Positions 1-8,208 of a stretch of DNA of 64,000 nt are shown piece by piece. The DNA lies in contig NZ_QPII01000002.1 in assembly GCF_003336675.1 (NCBI RefSeq), positions 310,001 to 374,000 on the forward strand. Direction: 5' to 3'. The position numbers and the translations under genes are program-made. The DNA is from Billgrantia montanilacus (GTDB lineage Bacteria > Pseudomonadota > Gammaproteobacteria > Pseudomonadales > Halomonadaceae). Below the pieces are notes generated by a model that made no database searches, was not told the DNA's origin, and was given only the letters and a program-made list of their open reading frames with translations. Within the stretch, counting starts at the first letter, position 1. Every line of letters starts with the position of its first letter.

Positions 1-978
1 CCCATGGCCGGCGTGACAGACCGCCCCTTTCGGCAGCTTTGCCGTCGACTTGGTGCCGGCCTCGTGGTGAGCGAAATGGTTACCTCGGACCCCACGCTGT
101 GGCATACCAGGAAGTCCCGCCAGCGCATGGATCACCGCGGCGAGCCAGGTCCACGCTCGGTGCAGATTGCCGGTGGCGATGCGACGATGCTCGCCGAAGC
201 CGCTCGCCTGAACGCCGAGCAGGGGGCCGAGATCATCGACATCAACATGGGCTGCCCGGCCAAGAAGGTTTGCAACAAGGCCGCCGGCTCGGCACTGCTG
301 CGCAACGAAGCCCTGGTGGCTGAGATTCTCGAGGCGGTGGTTGCCGCGGTGGACGTGCCGGTGACCCTCAAGATACGAACCGGCTGGTGTGCCGACAGCA
401 ACAACGGAGTACGCGTGGCCCGCCTCGCCGAATCGGCCGGTATCCAGGCACTGGCAGTGCATGGACGCCACCGTCAGCAGCGTTATAGCGGTGAGGCCGA
501 GTACGACACCATCGCGGATATCAAGTCACGGGTGAACATTCCGGTGTTCGCCAACGGCGATATCGACTCTCCACAGAAGGCCGCCTTCGTTCTCGACTAT
601 ACTGGAGCGGATGCGGTAATGGTCGGCCGCGGCGCCCAGGGTAACCCCTGGATTTTCCGAGAGGTCGATCATTACCTTCGCCATGGACAGGCACTGCCCC
701 CTCCCGCGGAACGCGAGCGCGCAGACGTATTGCGTGGTCACCTGTCGGCCCTGCACGCCTTCTACGGAGAGACAATGGGGGCGCGTATCGCGCGCAAACA
801 CCTCGGTTGGTACCTCGCATCGGACCGTCGCTTCGGCGAGGGCCAGCAGCGCGAGCTCCGCGCTGCCTTCAACATCCTCGAGCACCCAGCCGAGCAGTAT
901 GACTTCATCGACGACCTCTTTTGCCCCGGAAGCGGCCATGCCGACCCAGGGATAGCGAATGGAATCAGTGCCGCATGA
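1..978 (+). CDS. dusB: tRNA-dihydrouridine synthase B, 5' end cut off by window
   Basis: FMN-dependent enzyme that reduces specific uridines in the tRNA D-loop to dihydrouridine. The visible frame opens at MAGVTDRPFR, which in known DusB proteins lies about 16 residues inside the N-terminus, so the true start is before the window. The DusB signature NMGCPAKKVCNKAAGSALL, with the catalytic Cys after NMG, lies near visible residues 81-100. TLKIRTGW and the phosphate-binding segment GADAVMVGRGAQG follow as in the family TIM barrel. The stop codon overlaps the fis start (ATGA), the usual dusB-fis arrangement of gammaproteobacteria. Confidence 0.95.
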   Translation, partial: PMAGVTDRPFRQLCRRLGAGLVVSEMVTSDPTLWHTRKSRQRMDHRGEPGPRSVQIAGGDATMLAEAARLNAEQGAEIIDINMGCPAKKVCNKAAGSALLRNEALVAEILEAVVAAVDVPVTLKIRTGWCADSNNGVRVARLAESAGIQALAVHGRHRQQRYSGEAEYDTIADIKSRVNIPVFANGDIDSPQKAAFVLDYTGADAVMVGRGAQGNPWIFREVDHYLRHGQALPPPAERERADVLRGHLSALHAFYGETMGARIARKHLGWYLASDRRFGEGQQRELRAAFNILEHPAEQYDFIDDLFCPGSGHADPGIANGISAA

Positions 979-1310
979 ATCGTGAAGCCTTCAACAGGAA
1001 CCCCGACCTGTCGGATATCGACATCGGCCCGTGCACCGAACTGACCGGCCTCGACGCGCCGTCTTCACCGTCAGCGTCGGTAGAACAGCCACTGCGAGAA
1101 GCCGTGGATTGCGCCATGCGACGTTACTTCGACCACCTCGATGGCGGGACCGCAACCGATCTCTACGCCATGGTGATGACCGAGGTCGAGGCACCGCTGA
1201 TGGCTGCCGTTCTGGACTATACCCAGGGCAATCAAACACGCGCCGCCGAGATCCTGGGTCTCAACCGTGGCACGCTGCGCAAGAAGCTCAAGCAGCATGA
1301 CCTGATCTGA
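975..1310 (+). CDS. fis: DNA-binding protein Fis
   Basis: Nucleoid protein that bends DNA and activates rRNA and tRNA promoters. The 111-residue product ends in the Fis helix-turn-helix: QGNQTRAAEILGLNRGTLRKK matches the family closely, and the preceding dimerisation helices include EAPLMAAVLDYT. The start at 975 gives an ATGA overlap with dusB; a longer in-frame start at 921 would lie deep inside dusB and is unlikely. The N-terminal 40 residues are longer and more Pro/Ser-rich than in enteric Fis (98 residues). It is probably translated from the dusB transcript. Confidence 0.95.
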   Translation: MNREAFNRNPDLSDIDIGPCTELTGLDAPSSPSASVEQPLREAVDCAMRRYFDHLDGGTATDLYAMVMTEVEAPLMAAVLDYTQGNQTRAAEILGLNRGTLRKKLKQHDLI

Positions 1311-1311
1311 T

Positions 1312-1336
1312 CCGGTCGGCCCCCTGGGCCAGCCGG
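1312..1336 (+). terminator. GC-rich hairpin just after fis
   Basis: Two bases after the fis stop, CCGG then GGCCC (1318-1322) face GGGCC (1326-1330) then CCGG across a CCT loop, with two unpaired bases on each side. No T-run follows, so it could be a weak terminator, an mRNA-stabilising hairpin or nothing. Confidence 0.3.
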
Positions 1337-1388
1337 GTCGCACCCCACCGCGTCACCCCGTCCCTCACCACCAACATAGAGTCGTATC

Positions 1389-2972
1389 ATGTCCGATATC
1401 CCCGCCTCCCGACCGGTTCGCCGCGCCCTGATCAGTGTTTCCGACAAGGACGGCATCGTCGACTTCGCCCGGGGCCTGAGTGCACAAGGGGTCGAATTGC
1501 TCTCAACCGGCGGCACCTTTCGCCTGCTTGCCGAAAGCGGTGTCGCCGTGACGGAAGTCTCTGAACACACCGGCTTTCCCGAGATCATGGATGGGCGAGT
1601 CAAGACACTGCACCCCAAGATCCATGGCGGCATCCTTGGCCGCCGTGGCCAGGACGATGCCGTCATGGCCGAACATGACATTGCCCCCATCGACATGGTG
1701 GTGGTCAATCTTTACCCCTTCGCCCAGACCGTGGCCAAGCCGGGCTGCAGCCTGGAAGATGCCATCGAGAACATCGACATCGGTGGCCCCACCATGGTGC
1801 GCGCCTGCGCCAAGAACCACGCCCATACCACCATCGTGGTGGATGCCGGCGATTACGATCGCGTTCTGGCCGAGATGAGCGAACTGCAAGGTACCGTCAG
1901 CGATACCACCCGCTTCGACCTGGCCGTCAAGGCCTTCGAGCACACTGCAGGCTACGATGCCGCCATCGCCGATTACCTGGGCCAGCGGGTGAGCGGCGGC
2001 GAAGACGGCTTCCCGCGGACCTACAACCTTCAGCTTCACAAGAAGCAATCCATGCGCTACGGCGAGAATCCACACCAGAGTGCGGCCTTCTACGTGGAAG
2101 CCGATGCCTGCGAAGCCAGCGTGGCGACTGCCTCCCAGCTGCAAGGCAAGGCGCTCTCCTTCAACAATGTGGCCGATACCGACGCCGCCTTCGAGTGCGT
2201 CAAGACCTTCACCGATACCGCCTGCGTGATCGTCAAGCATGCCAATCCCTGCGGCGTGGCGGTGGGCGCCAATGCCATCGAGGCTTACGACAAGGCCTTC
2301 GCCACCGACCCCACCAGCGCCTTCGGCGGCATCATTGCCTTCAACGTGCCGCTGGACGCCGACACTGCCCGCGCCATCATCGACCGGCAGTTCGTCGAGG
2401 TGATTATCGCCCCCGGCATCGAGGAGGCGGCCCTGGCCATCGTCGCCGAGAAGCAGAACGTGCGTCTGCTTGACGTCGGCGACAGCTGGCCCGGCAAGCG
2501 CGAACACGGCCATGACTTCAAGCGCGTGACGGGCGGCCTGCTCGTTCAGGACAGGGACCTGGGCATGGTCGGTCGCGACGAGCTGACCGTGGTCAGCGAC
2601 CGGGTGCCCAGCGAGCAGGAGATGCGCGACCTGGCCTTTGCCTGGAAGGTGGCCAAGTACGTCAAGTCCAATGCCATCGTCTACGCTAAGGGCGGCCAGA
2701 CCATCGGCGTGGGCGCCGGCCAGATGAGCCGCGTCTACTCCGCCAGGATCGCCGGCATCAAGGCCTCCGACGAGGGGCTGACGGTGCCCGGCTCGGTCAT
2801 GGCGAGCGATGCCTTCTTCCCGTTCCGGGACGGTATCGATGCCGCTGCTGCGGCCGGTATCACGGCGGTGATCCAGCCCGGCGGCTCGATGCGCGACCAG
2901 GAGGTGATCGACGCCGCCAATGAGGCGGGGATTGCCATGGTGTTTACCGGCATGCGCCATTTTAAGCATTGA
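1389..2972 (+). CDS. purH: Bifunctional AICAR transformylase / IMP cyclohydrolase
   Basis: Catalyses the last two steps of de novo purine synthesis: formylation of AICAR and ring closure to IMP. The 527-residue length matches E. coli PurH (529). The N-terminal third is the methylglyoxal-synthase-like cyclohydrolase domain ([45 protein letters not shown]). The rest is the transformylase domain, with the catalytic KHANPCG motif near residue 281 and [10 protein letters not shown] after it. The start at 1389 follows a 78-base gap after fis. purD, its usual partner downstream, is absent here, and the stop codon lies at the edge of a hairpin-forming repeat. Confidence 0.97.
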   Translation: MSDIPASRPVRRALISVSDKDGIVDFARGLSAQGVELLSTGGTFRLLAESGVAVTEVSEHTGFPEIMDGRVKTLHPKIHGGILGRRGQDDAVMAEHDIAPIDMVVVNLYPFAQTVAKPGCSLEDAIENIDIGGPTMVRACAKNHAHTTIVVDAGDYDRVLAEMSELQGTVSDTTRFDLAVKAFEHTAGYDAAIADYLGQRVSGGEDGFPRTYNLQLHKKQSMRYGENPHQSAAFYVEADACEASVATASQLQGKALSFNNVADTDAAFECVKTFTDTACVIVKHANPCGVAVGANAIEAYDKAFATDPTSAFGGIIAFNVPLDADTARAIIDRQFVEVIIAPGIEEAALAIVAEKQNVRLLDVGDSWPGKREHGHDFKRVTGGLLVQDRDLGMVGRDELTVVSDRVPSEQEMRDLAFAWKVAKYVKSNAIVYAKGGQTIGVGAGQMSRVYSARIAGIKASDEGLTVPGSVMASDAFFPFRDGIDAAAAAGITAVIQPGGSMRDQEVIDAANEAGIAMVFTGMRHFKH

Positions 2973-3088
2973 AAACGCTGGATCTCGGTCATGCATCGTT
3001 AAAGGTCGACTCAACATGCTCATTTGCAACAACAAACTCCGCTGTTTCGCCGACCTTTGCCTAGCCTGACCTTCGCCCAGCCGTTTTC
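2971..3088. repeat. 118-bp hairpin-forming intergenic element with near-matching inverted ends
   Basis: The left end, GAAAACGCTGG at 2971-2981, overlaps the purH stop codon; the right end reads CCAGCCGTTTTC at 3077-3088, its complement with one inserted base. Further in, GGTCA and AAAGGTCG on the left (AAAGGTCG at 3001-3008) are matched by complements on the right (CGACCTTT at 3051-3058), so almost the whole segment is one imperfect dyad. This fits a non-autonomous mobile repeat (MITE- or REP-like). Copy number cannot be judged from this window. Confidence 0.5.
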
Positions 3089-3103
3089 TCAGCCGCATAA
3101 TGG

Positions 3104-3140
3104 AAACCCCCATCGGTTTGAACCGATGGGGGTTTGCCTT
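3104..3140. terminator. Rho-independent terminator after purH, possibly bidirectional
   Basis: AAACCCCCATCGGTT at 3104-3118 is the exact complement of AACCGATGGGGGTTT at 3121-3135, giving a strong stem with a minimal loop and T/A runs at its edges. It sits between purH and the convergent gabD and could serve both. Confidence 0.8.
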
Positions 3141-3160
3141 GATTGCCGACGCGAGCGGCG

Positions 3161-3256
3161 CCGGGGACAGGCCGAAGCGGAGGTCCTTTTCCAGGGATGG
3201 AAAAGGTAGCGCCCATGGAAGGGTTCACAGCGCCTCCGCGTAGCGCCTGTCGCCGG
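3161..3256. repeat. Structured intergenic repeat with two-armed fold
   Basis: The outer arms are 3161-3183 (CCGGGGACAGGC...GCGGAGG) and 3233-3256 (CCTCCGCG...GCCTGTCGCCGG), imperfect complements of about 23 bases. Inside is a perfect hairpin, CCTTTTCC (3185-3192) with GGAAAAGG (3199-3206), and a short one, CCC-ATGGAA-GGG. A further hairpin, GCGGCT-TGG-AGCCGC, lies just beyond at about 3263-3277. No protein is convincing here. I read it as a dispersed intergenic repeat downstream of gabD; a small structured RNA is the alternative. Confidence 0.45.
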
Positions 3257-3301
3257 TTCAGCCGCGGCTTGGAGCCGCTGGCCTTGGCGGGGTTTTAACT
3301 A

Positions 3302-4759
3302 TCAACCAAGATCGATGCAGAGGTACTTGGTCTCGAGAAACTCCTCCAGCCCCTGATGGCCGCCCTCGCGACCGAGCCCTGACGCCTTGACCCCGCCGAA
3401 GGGCGCGGTGGGGTTGGAGATAAGGCCGGTGTTGATGCCCACCATGCCGTACTCCAGCGCATCGGCCACACGCCATACCCGACCCAGGTTGCGGGAATAG
3501 AAATAGGACGCCAGCCCATACTGGGTATCGTTGGCCATCTGCACGGCATCCTCTTCATCCTCGAAGGGGAAGACCGCGGCAAGCGGGCCGAAGGTCTCCT
3601 CATGGGCCACCTTCATCTCATCGGTGGCGAAGCTGATCAGGGTCGGGGTGAAGAAGTTGCCCCCCAGCGGGTGGGGGTTCCCCCCCAGCAGCAGTTGGGC
3701 ACCATGGTCCACGGCGTCATGCACGTGCTCGCTCACCTTTTCCACCGCCTTGCTGTCGATCAGCGGCCCGATATTGACGCCCGACTCGGTGCCGTCACCC
3801 ACCTTGAGCTCGCTGTTCATGGCAACCGCCAGCTTCTCACAGAAGGCGTTGACCACACTGGACTGCACCAGGAAGCGGTTGGTGCAGACACAGGTCTGGC
3901 CGGCATTGCGGAACTTGGCCGCCATGGCGCCTTCCACGGCAGCGTCCAGATCGGCATCCTCGAAGACGATGAAGGGGGCGTTACCGCCCAGCTCCAGCGA
4001 TATCTTCTGGATGTTCTGTGACGCCTGCGCCATCAGCTGGCGCCCCACTTCAGTGGAGCCGGTAAAGGTGATCTTGCGTACGATGGGCGATTCGGTCATC
4101 GCCGCCGCAATCTCGCTTGCCCGCCCAGGCACCACGTTGAATACGCCACGGGGAACGCCGGCGCGCTCGGCCAGCAGCGCCAACGCGGTCGCAGAGAACG
4201 GAGTCTGGCTGGCTGGCTTGACCACGATGGTACAACCGGCCGCCAACGCCGCCCCGGCCTTGCGGGTGATCATTGCTGCGGGGAAGTTCCACGGCGTGAT
4301 CGCACCCACGACCCCCACCGCCTGCTTGGTGACCACGATTCGCTGATTGGATTTTGCGGCGGGAATCGTTTCGCCATAGACGCGCCGCGCCTCTTCGGCG
4401 AACCAGCGCAGGAAGCTCGCCGCGTAGGCGATCTCGCCAGCGGCTTCCTTGAGCGGCTTGCCCTGCTCATGGGTCATGATCATGGCCAGGTCATCCTGAT
4501 GGTCCAGCATCAGGTCATGCCATTTCATGAGGATATCGGCCCGCTCCTGGGCAGTGAGGCCTCGCCATCCGGGGAGCGCCGCTTCGGCGGCAGCGATCGC
4601 TCGCTCCGTCTCGGCACGACCCAGACGCGGTACATTGCCGAAGGACTCTCCAGTGGCGGGGTTGACGACATCGATCTGCTCACCGCTGTCGGCGGCGACC
4701 CAGCTGCCGTCGATGTAGGCAAAGGGGCAGTAGAGCTGCGTTTCCTTCAAGGCTTCCAT
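3302..4759 (-). CDS. gabD: Succinate-semialdehyde dehydrogenase (NAD(P)+), GabD family
   Basis: Oxidises succinate semialdehyde to succinate, the last step of GABA breakdown, in the cytosol. The 485-residue product has the full aldehyde dehydrogenase fold: ITPWNFP near residue 154, cofactor-binding Lys181 in VVKPAS, TFTGSTEVG, catalytic Glu256 in LELGGN and nucleophile Cys290 in GQTCVCTNR. The start at 4759 has a good GGGAGA ribosome site; an upstream in-frame ATG at 4840 would add 27 unconserved residues and overlap the next gene. No gabT is nearby, so the substrate is assigned by family resemblance. Confidence 0.85.
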   Translation of the reverse strand: MEALKETQLYCPFAYIDGSWVAADSGEQIDVVNPATGESFGNVPRLGRAETERAIAAAEAALPGWRGLTAQERADILMKWHDLMLDHQDDLAMIMTHEQGKPLKEAAGEIAYAASFLRWFAEEARRVYGETIPAAKSNQRIVVTKQAVGVVGAITPWNFPAAMITRKAGAALAAGCTIVVKPASQTPFSATALALLAERAGVPRGVFNVVPGRASEIAAAMTESPIVRKITFTGSTEVGRQLMAQASQNIQKISLELGGNAPFIVFEDADLDAAVEGAMAAKFRNAGQTCVCTNRFLVQSSVVNAFCEKLAVAMNSELKVGDGTESGVNIGPLIDSKAVEKVSEHVHDAVDHGAQLLLGGNPHPLGGNFFTPTLISFATDEMKVAHEETFGPLAAVFPFEDEEDAVQMANDTQYGLASYFYSRNLGRVWRVADALEYGMVGINTGLISNPTAPFGGVKASGLGREGGHQGLEEFLETKYLCIDLG

Positions 4760-4836
4760 GATCGTCTCTCCCGGCCGACGAACGGCCCTGTTGTCAGTGT
4801 TCATGTGTAAGCGGTGCATGCGAGGCGGTGTCGCTG

Positions 4837-5199
4837 TCACTCGATCGGCTCGACGCCCTGTTCCGGCACCATATGCTGCTCGGCCCCTTCCTGAAGCGGG
4901 GGTTGGACCATGGCCGTCAGTATGGCAAGTATCAGCACCAGTGCGATGGTAATCCAGCAGAAAGCGCGGCCAATATAGCGCCCGGGGTCGCGGCGAATCT
5001 GGCGCAATCCCATGATCCCAAAGATGGCGGCGGCAATGTTCACCGGGGGCATGCTGCCCGCAAGAAGCAGTGCGATGAGCGCCGTGACGATGGATGCCAT
5101 GGCCCAGGGGGAATAGTGTCGGCGCGGCGAGGAACGGTTGGCATTGTCACTATGCAACGAGTCTTCACTCCCTGTGAATCCGGACAGGATACCCTCCAT
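4837..5199 (-). CDS. Small DUF4190-like membrane protein
   Basis: A 120-residue protein of unknown function. After a polar N-terminus of about 32 residues come two hydrophobic stretches (about residues 33-62, AMASIVTALIALLLAG..., and 80-100, FCWITIALVLILAILTAMV) joined by a short basic loop with GLRQIRRDP. That two-helix hairpin with G-x-x-G-L-x-x-I resembles DUF4190 proteins. It lies between folX and gabD on the same strand (49 bases from folX, 77 from gabD) and may share their transcript. A link to pterins or GABA is not supported by anything in its sequence. Confidence 0.65.
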   Translation of the reverse strand: MEGILSGFTGSEDSLHSDNANRSSPRRHYSPWAMASIVTALIALLLAGSMPPVNIAAAIFGIMGLRQIRRDPGRYIGRAFCWITIALVLILAILTAMVQPPLQEGAEQHMVPEQGVEPIE

Positions 5200-5248
5200 G
5201 CTACGCGCTCAGCTCCCATGCACCAAGTTCAGGCAGCATGAAGCGAGA

Positions 5249-5659
5249 TCAACGCAGCCGGCGGGGCTCACGGCTCGCCGACAGCGTGACCGACACCGAG
5301 TCGGCAAAGCGCAGCGCATGGGGCTTGTCAATCTCGACCTGGGCGGTGAGTACGGCTGCATGGGACATGACCAGATCGAGGACCTCACGGGTCATGCGCT
5401 CCAGAAGCTGAAAGCGGTTTTCTTCGACCAGGGCAATGACCGCCTTGGTGATGGTCCGGTAGTTCAGTGCCTGCTCGATGTGATTGAATGCCACGGCATT
5501 GTCCGCCCGGTAGCGGATGACGGCGTTGATCACCACGTCCTGGCGGTTGAGTATCTCGTCTTCCTTGATGCCGATATGGGTGCGTAAACGAAGATTCTTG
5601 ATGCGTATGGTCGCGAGGTCGTGATCGAAGTGTTGGTCATCCAGGGCGTGCAGCGTCAT
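5249..5659 (-). CDS. folX: Dihydroneopterin triphosphate 2'-epimerase
   Basis: Epimerises dihydroneopterin triphosphate to its monapterin form, leading to tetrahydromonapterin, a cofactor of bacterial phenylalanine hydroxylase. The 136-residue protein matches FolX over its length: [51 protein letters not shown] and ADSVSVTLS. The wording is closer to FolX than to the aldolase FolB, from which it differs around [11 protein letters not shown]. The start at 5659 follows a GGAG site; a longer in-frame start at 5689 is less likely. It lies 71 bases after folE on the same strand, a pairing that points to pterin rather than folate supply. Confidence 0.88.
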   Translation of the reverse strand: MTLHALDDQHFDHDLATIRIKNLRLRTHIGIKEDEILNRQDVVINAVIRYRADNAVAFNHIEQALNYRTITKAVIALVEENRFQLLERMTREVLDLVMSHAAVLTAQVEIDKPHALRFADSVSVTLSASREPRRLR

Positions 5660-5730
5660 GGCGAACTCCAGTGAAAGGACATGGCGCAACCGGTGCGGCG
5701 GGAACCCCCAGTCGCCAATGGCCCGAGCCG

Positions 5731-6288
5731 TCAGCGGCTGTTGACGAGGGTAAGAAACTCCTGCCGAGTCGGCTGGTTTTCACGAAAGGCCCCCAGCATC
5801 ACCGATGACGTCATGCTGGAGTTCTGCTTCTCGACGCCTCGCATCATCATGCAGAGATGCCGTGCTTCGACGACGACGGCCACCCCCCTGGCATCGGTCA
5901 CCTGCTGGACCGCCTCGGCGATCTGCCGCGTCAGATTTTCCTGGATCTGCATGCGCCGGGCAAACATGTCGACGATACGCGCAAACTTGGAGAGCCCAAG
6001 CACCTTGCCGTTGGGCAGATAGGCGATATGGCACTTGCCGATGAACGGCAGCAGGTGGTGTTCGCACATCGAATAGAGTTCGATGTCCTTGACCAGCACC
6101 ATTTCATCGGTTTCGGACTCGAAAACCGCCCCGTTGATGATGTCCTCAAGCGTCTGGGCATAGCCTCGATTGAGAAACTGCATGGCCTTGGCAGCCCGCT
6201 TGGGCGTATCACGTAGCCCTTCACGCTCCGGGTTCTCGCCCAGTTCGAGAATGATCTGGCGGTAGTGGTTGGCAAGTTCTTCGATCAT
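5731..6288 (-). CDS. folE: GTP cyclohydrolase I
   Basis: Converts GTP to 7,8-dihydroneopterin triphosphate, the entry step of folate and tetrahydropterin synthesis. The 185-residue protein, a length typical of the short pseudomonad forms, carries the zinc ligands Cys75 and His78 in CEHHLLPF and Cys146 in RHLCMMMRG, plus the GTP-binding [20 protein letters not shown]. It is the type I, zinc-dependent enzyme. It is the first gene of the folE-folX row, and its promoter region contains a perfect palindrome (6352-6375) that could be a repressor site. Confidence 0.95.
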   Translation of the reverse strand: MIEELANHYRQIILELGENPEREGLRDTPKRAAKAMQFLNRGYAQTLEDIINGAVFESETDEMVLVKDIELYSMCEHHLLPFIGKCHIAYLPNGKVLGLSKFARIVDMFARRMQIQENLTRQIAEAVQQVTDARGVAVVVEARHLCMMMRGVEKQNSSMTSSVMLGAFRENQPTRQEFLTLVNSR

Positions 6289-6345
6289 GGTCAGGCCCTA
6301 CGCTTACCGGTGGTTTGGTGATGGCCTGGCCACCACTTAATGCAC

Positions 6346-6384
6346 AAATAATATACAAGAAAATCATCTTGTATAATAAAAATT
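6346..6384 (-). promoter_or_regulatory. folE promoter with overlapping perfect palindrome
   Basis: TATACAAGA (6352-6360), a 6-base spacer and TCTTGTATA (6367-6375) form an exact 9-base inverted repeat in an AT-rich island. Read on the minus strand, TTATAC, 17 bases and TATTAT overlap it and would make a fair sigma-70 promoter for folE. A repressor bound at the palindrome would block it. The regulator is unknown; the site is not a Zur box. Confidence 0.5.
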
Positions 6385-6489
6385 TGCTTGGAACGGTGAT
6401 TCTATCGCAACCACGGCCCGTTCGCAGGCCATGTGTACCTAGCGGACTCCTCCCTGCGACATTCCTACGCTACGGCCCCTTCGGGAGCT

Positions 6490-6498
6490 ATGCTAGAA
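6490..6498 (+). promoter_or_regulatory. Extended -10 promoter before the exported protein gene
   Basis: TGCTAGAAT is an extended -10 element (TGN plus TAGAAT) about 55 bases before the ATG at 6553. No convincing -35 lies upstream. The rest of the 264-base divergent region holds the folE palindrome and otherwise nothing I recognise. Confidence 0.4.
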
Positions 6499-6552
6499 TC
6501 GCATCCTTCGAATAACTGCCTTATGCGCAGCCGTGTCTATCGAGAGCCCGAC

Positions 6553-7107
6553 ATGATCCATATCCCGATCCTGGCAGCCGCCGGCCTGTCCCTGCTGCTT
6601 CTGCCCTTTGCCGCATCTGCCGCTACCCTGTCGCTGCCCACCGATGCCAGCGTCGCCGTTCAGGTCATCGATGAACTGACACTCGACGCGGACAATCCGC
6701 GTCAGGATGACATCCTGCTCAGCCCGGTCAGCGGCGATACCGGAACCTCCCACGAATTGCCTGAATACTGTGTGCTGGTGGGTGATGCCCGGCTGGACGC
6801 TGAACGGCTCCGTATTACCGCCAAATCACTGACCTGCATCGAGACGGAGGGCGCGGACAGCGAGATATTCAGTGGCGAGATCTCGGCCGCCGCCTACGAG
6901 ATGGACGGCAGCTATGGCTTAGACGCCTGTGACGCCGGCCGCTGCGAGCTGACGCCGGAGCACGCCTTTCAGCTCAAGCTGGCAAGCGCCCTCGACATCG
7001 AGCGGCAGGACAACCCGGCGGCTCGTATCAATGAACAACGGCGCCAGACGGATGGCGCCGGCGTTGCCAATCCCATACCAGCCGAGCGCCCCGACCCGGA
7101 CCAGTGA
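6553..7107 (+). CDS. Exported protein of unknown function
   Basis: I do not recognise a family with confidence. The 184-residue product begins with a clear signal peptide (MIHIPILAAAGLSLLLLPFAASA, cleavage expected after ASA), so it should be periplasmic or surface-exposed. The mature part starts TLSLPTDASVAVQVIDE, is acidic, contains two Cys pairs (around YCVLV/TCIE and ACDAGRC) that could form disulfides, and ends in a Pro-rich tail. The opening of the mature part faintly recalls DUF2057/YccT-type periplasmic proteins, but not enough to assign it. The start is chosen to match the signal peptide; in-frame ATGs upstream would bury it. Confidence 0.7.
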   Translation: MIHIPILAAAGLSLLLLPFAASAATLSLPTDASVAVQVIDELTLDADNPRQDDILLSPVSGDTGTSHELPEYCVLVGDARLDAERLRITAKSLTCIETEGADSEIFSGEISAAAYEMDGSYGLDACDAGRCELTPEHAFQLKLASALDIERQDNPAARINEQRRQTDGAGVANPIPAERPDPDQ

Positions 7108-7130
7108 CCCTCTCGCTACAACACACGCGA

Positions 7131-7160
7131 ACGCGCCCCCAGGGGCGCGTCTGCTTTCGT
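7131..7160. terminator. Terminator between convergent genes
   Basis: ACGCGCCCC (7131-7139) pairs with GGGGCGCGT (7142-7150) across a two-base loop, between the exported protein gene and srkA. Only a weak T-rich tail (CTGCTTTCG) follows. Confidence 0.5.
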
Positions 7161-7179
7161 AGGCCACTCCAGCAATGAC

Positions 7180-8163
7180 TCACGCCAGCCAGCGCGGCGC
7201 CTTTTCCAGAAGCAGCCGCTGCTGCTCCAGTATGCGGATATGGCCGTCCCAGTAACCAGCATCGGCCAACCAGGGGAAGGCCGGCGGAAACGCGGGATCC
7301 TCCCAGCGCGCCACCAGCCAGGCACTGTGGCGCAGGAGCCGAAGGGTCCTCAGCGGCTCGATCAACGTCAGCTCACGCCGATCGAAGTCGCGGTGCTGCT
7401 CGTAGCCCTCCATCACCTCTGACAGCTGCATCTGCCACTCGGCGTCGTGCTCCGCCGTGAGCAGCATCCAGAGATCCTGAATGGCGGGTGCCGTCAGGCA
7501 GTCATCGAAGTCCACCAGGGTAAAATCCTCGTCGCGTCCGAGCACATTGCCGATATGACAGTCGCCATGCACGCGGATCGCCTTCTCCCCAGCCCAGGCA
7601 TGCGGCTGAAGGGCCTCGTGAAGGGCAGTGGTCACCCGCTCATAGGCTCGGCGCTGCTGACGCCCCAGCCAGTGGCTGCCAAGCACCCGCTCCCTCGCTT
7701 CCAGTACCATGGTATCGAGATCGAGCGTGTTGCGGTGCCGAAATGACGATCGTTCGCCAACGGCATGCAGCGCGCCGATGACCTCGCCCATGGCAAACAG
7801 GTGCGCGGGGTTTTCCAGCTCGGGGGCCTGCCCCGACACCTGGGGAAAGAGCGTGAAACGAAACCCCTGGTCATGATGCAGCGACTGCCCTGCCGCATCC
7901 CGCCAGGGCGCTGATACCGCGACCCCGGCCTCTTCCAGCTCGATCAGGAAGTCGTGCTCTTCCTGGATCTGGGCGTCGCTCCAACGCTCGGGGCGGTAGA
8001 ACTTGACCACCCAGCGCCTGCGCTCGTCGTCATGCACCAGAAACACACGGTTCTCATAGCTGTTCAGGGCGAAGGGTTCGCCGGGCAGCCACAGGCCCAG
8101 GGACTCCACCGCCGCCACGATTCGTGACGGTTCAAGCCGGGCAAAGGGGTGCGTCGACGCCAT
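7180..8163 (-). CDS. srkA: Stress response kinase A (YihE family)
   Basis: Cytosolic Ser/Thr protein kinase of the aminoglycoside-phosphotransferase fold; in E. coli it protects against stress-induced death and extracytoplasmic stress. The 327-residue length equals the family's. Visible features are LNSYENRVFLVHDDE (N-lobe nucleotide-binding region), VVKFYRPERWSDAQIQEEHDFL, the catalytic loop RVHGDCHIGNVL with its Asp, and the metal-binding LVDFDDC. A dsbA-type gene, often its neighbour elsewhere, is not here. It is read convergently with the exported protein gene. Confidence 0.92.
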   Translation of the reverse strand: MASTHPFARLEPSRIVAAVESLGLWLPGEPFALNSYENRVFLVHDDERRRWVVKFYRPERWSDAQIQEEHDFLIELEEAGVAVSAPWRDAAGQSLHHDQGFRFTLFPQVSGQAPELENPAHLFAMGEVIGALHAVGERSSFRHRNTLDLDTMVLEARERVLGSHWLGRQQRRAYERVTTALHEALQPHAWAGEKAIRVHGDCHIGNVLGRDEDFTLVDFDDCLTAPAIQDLWMLLTAEHDAEWQMQLSEVMEGYEQHRDFDRRELTLIEPLRTLRLLRHSAWLVARWEDPAFPPAFPWLADAGYWDGHIRILEQQRLLLEKAPRWLA

Positions 8164-8208
8164 GCTGCCTCCGAAGTTCCAGTAAGGGACCAGTCAGGGA
8201 GTAGCATG

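Noticed and set aside
1503..3113. 536-codon open frame on the minus strand across purH
   Set aside because: It is antisense to a fully conserved PurH, has low-complexity His/Gly/Asp-rich translation and no family resemblance; a shadow of GC-rich codon use.
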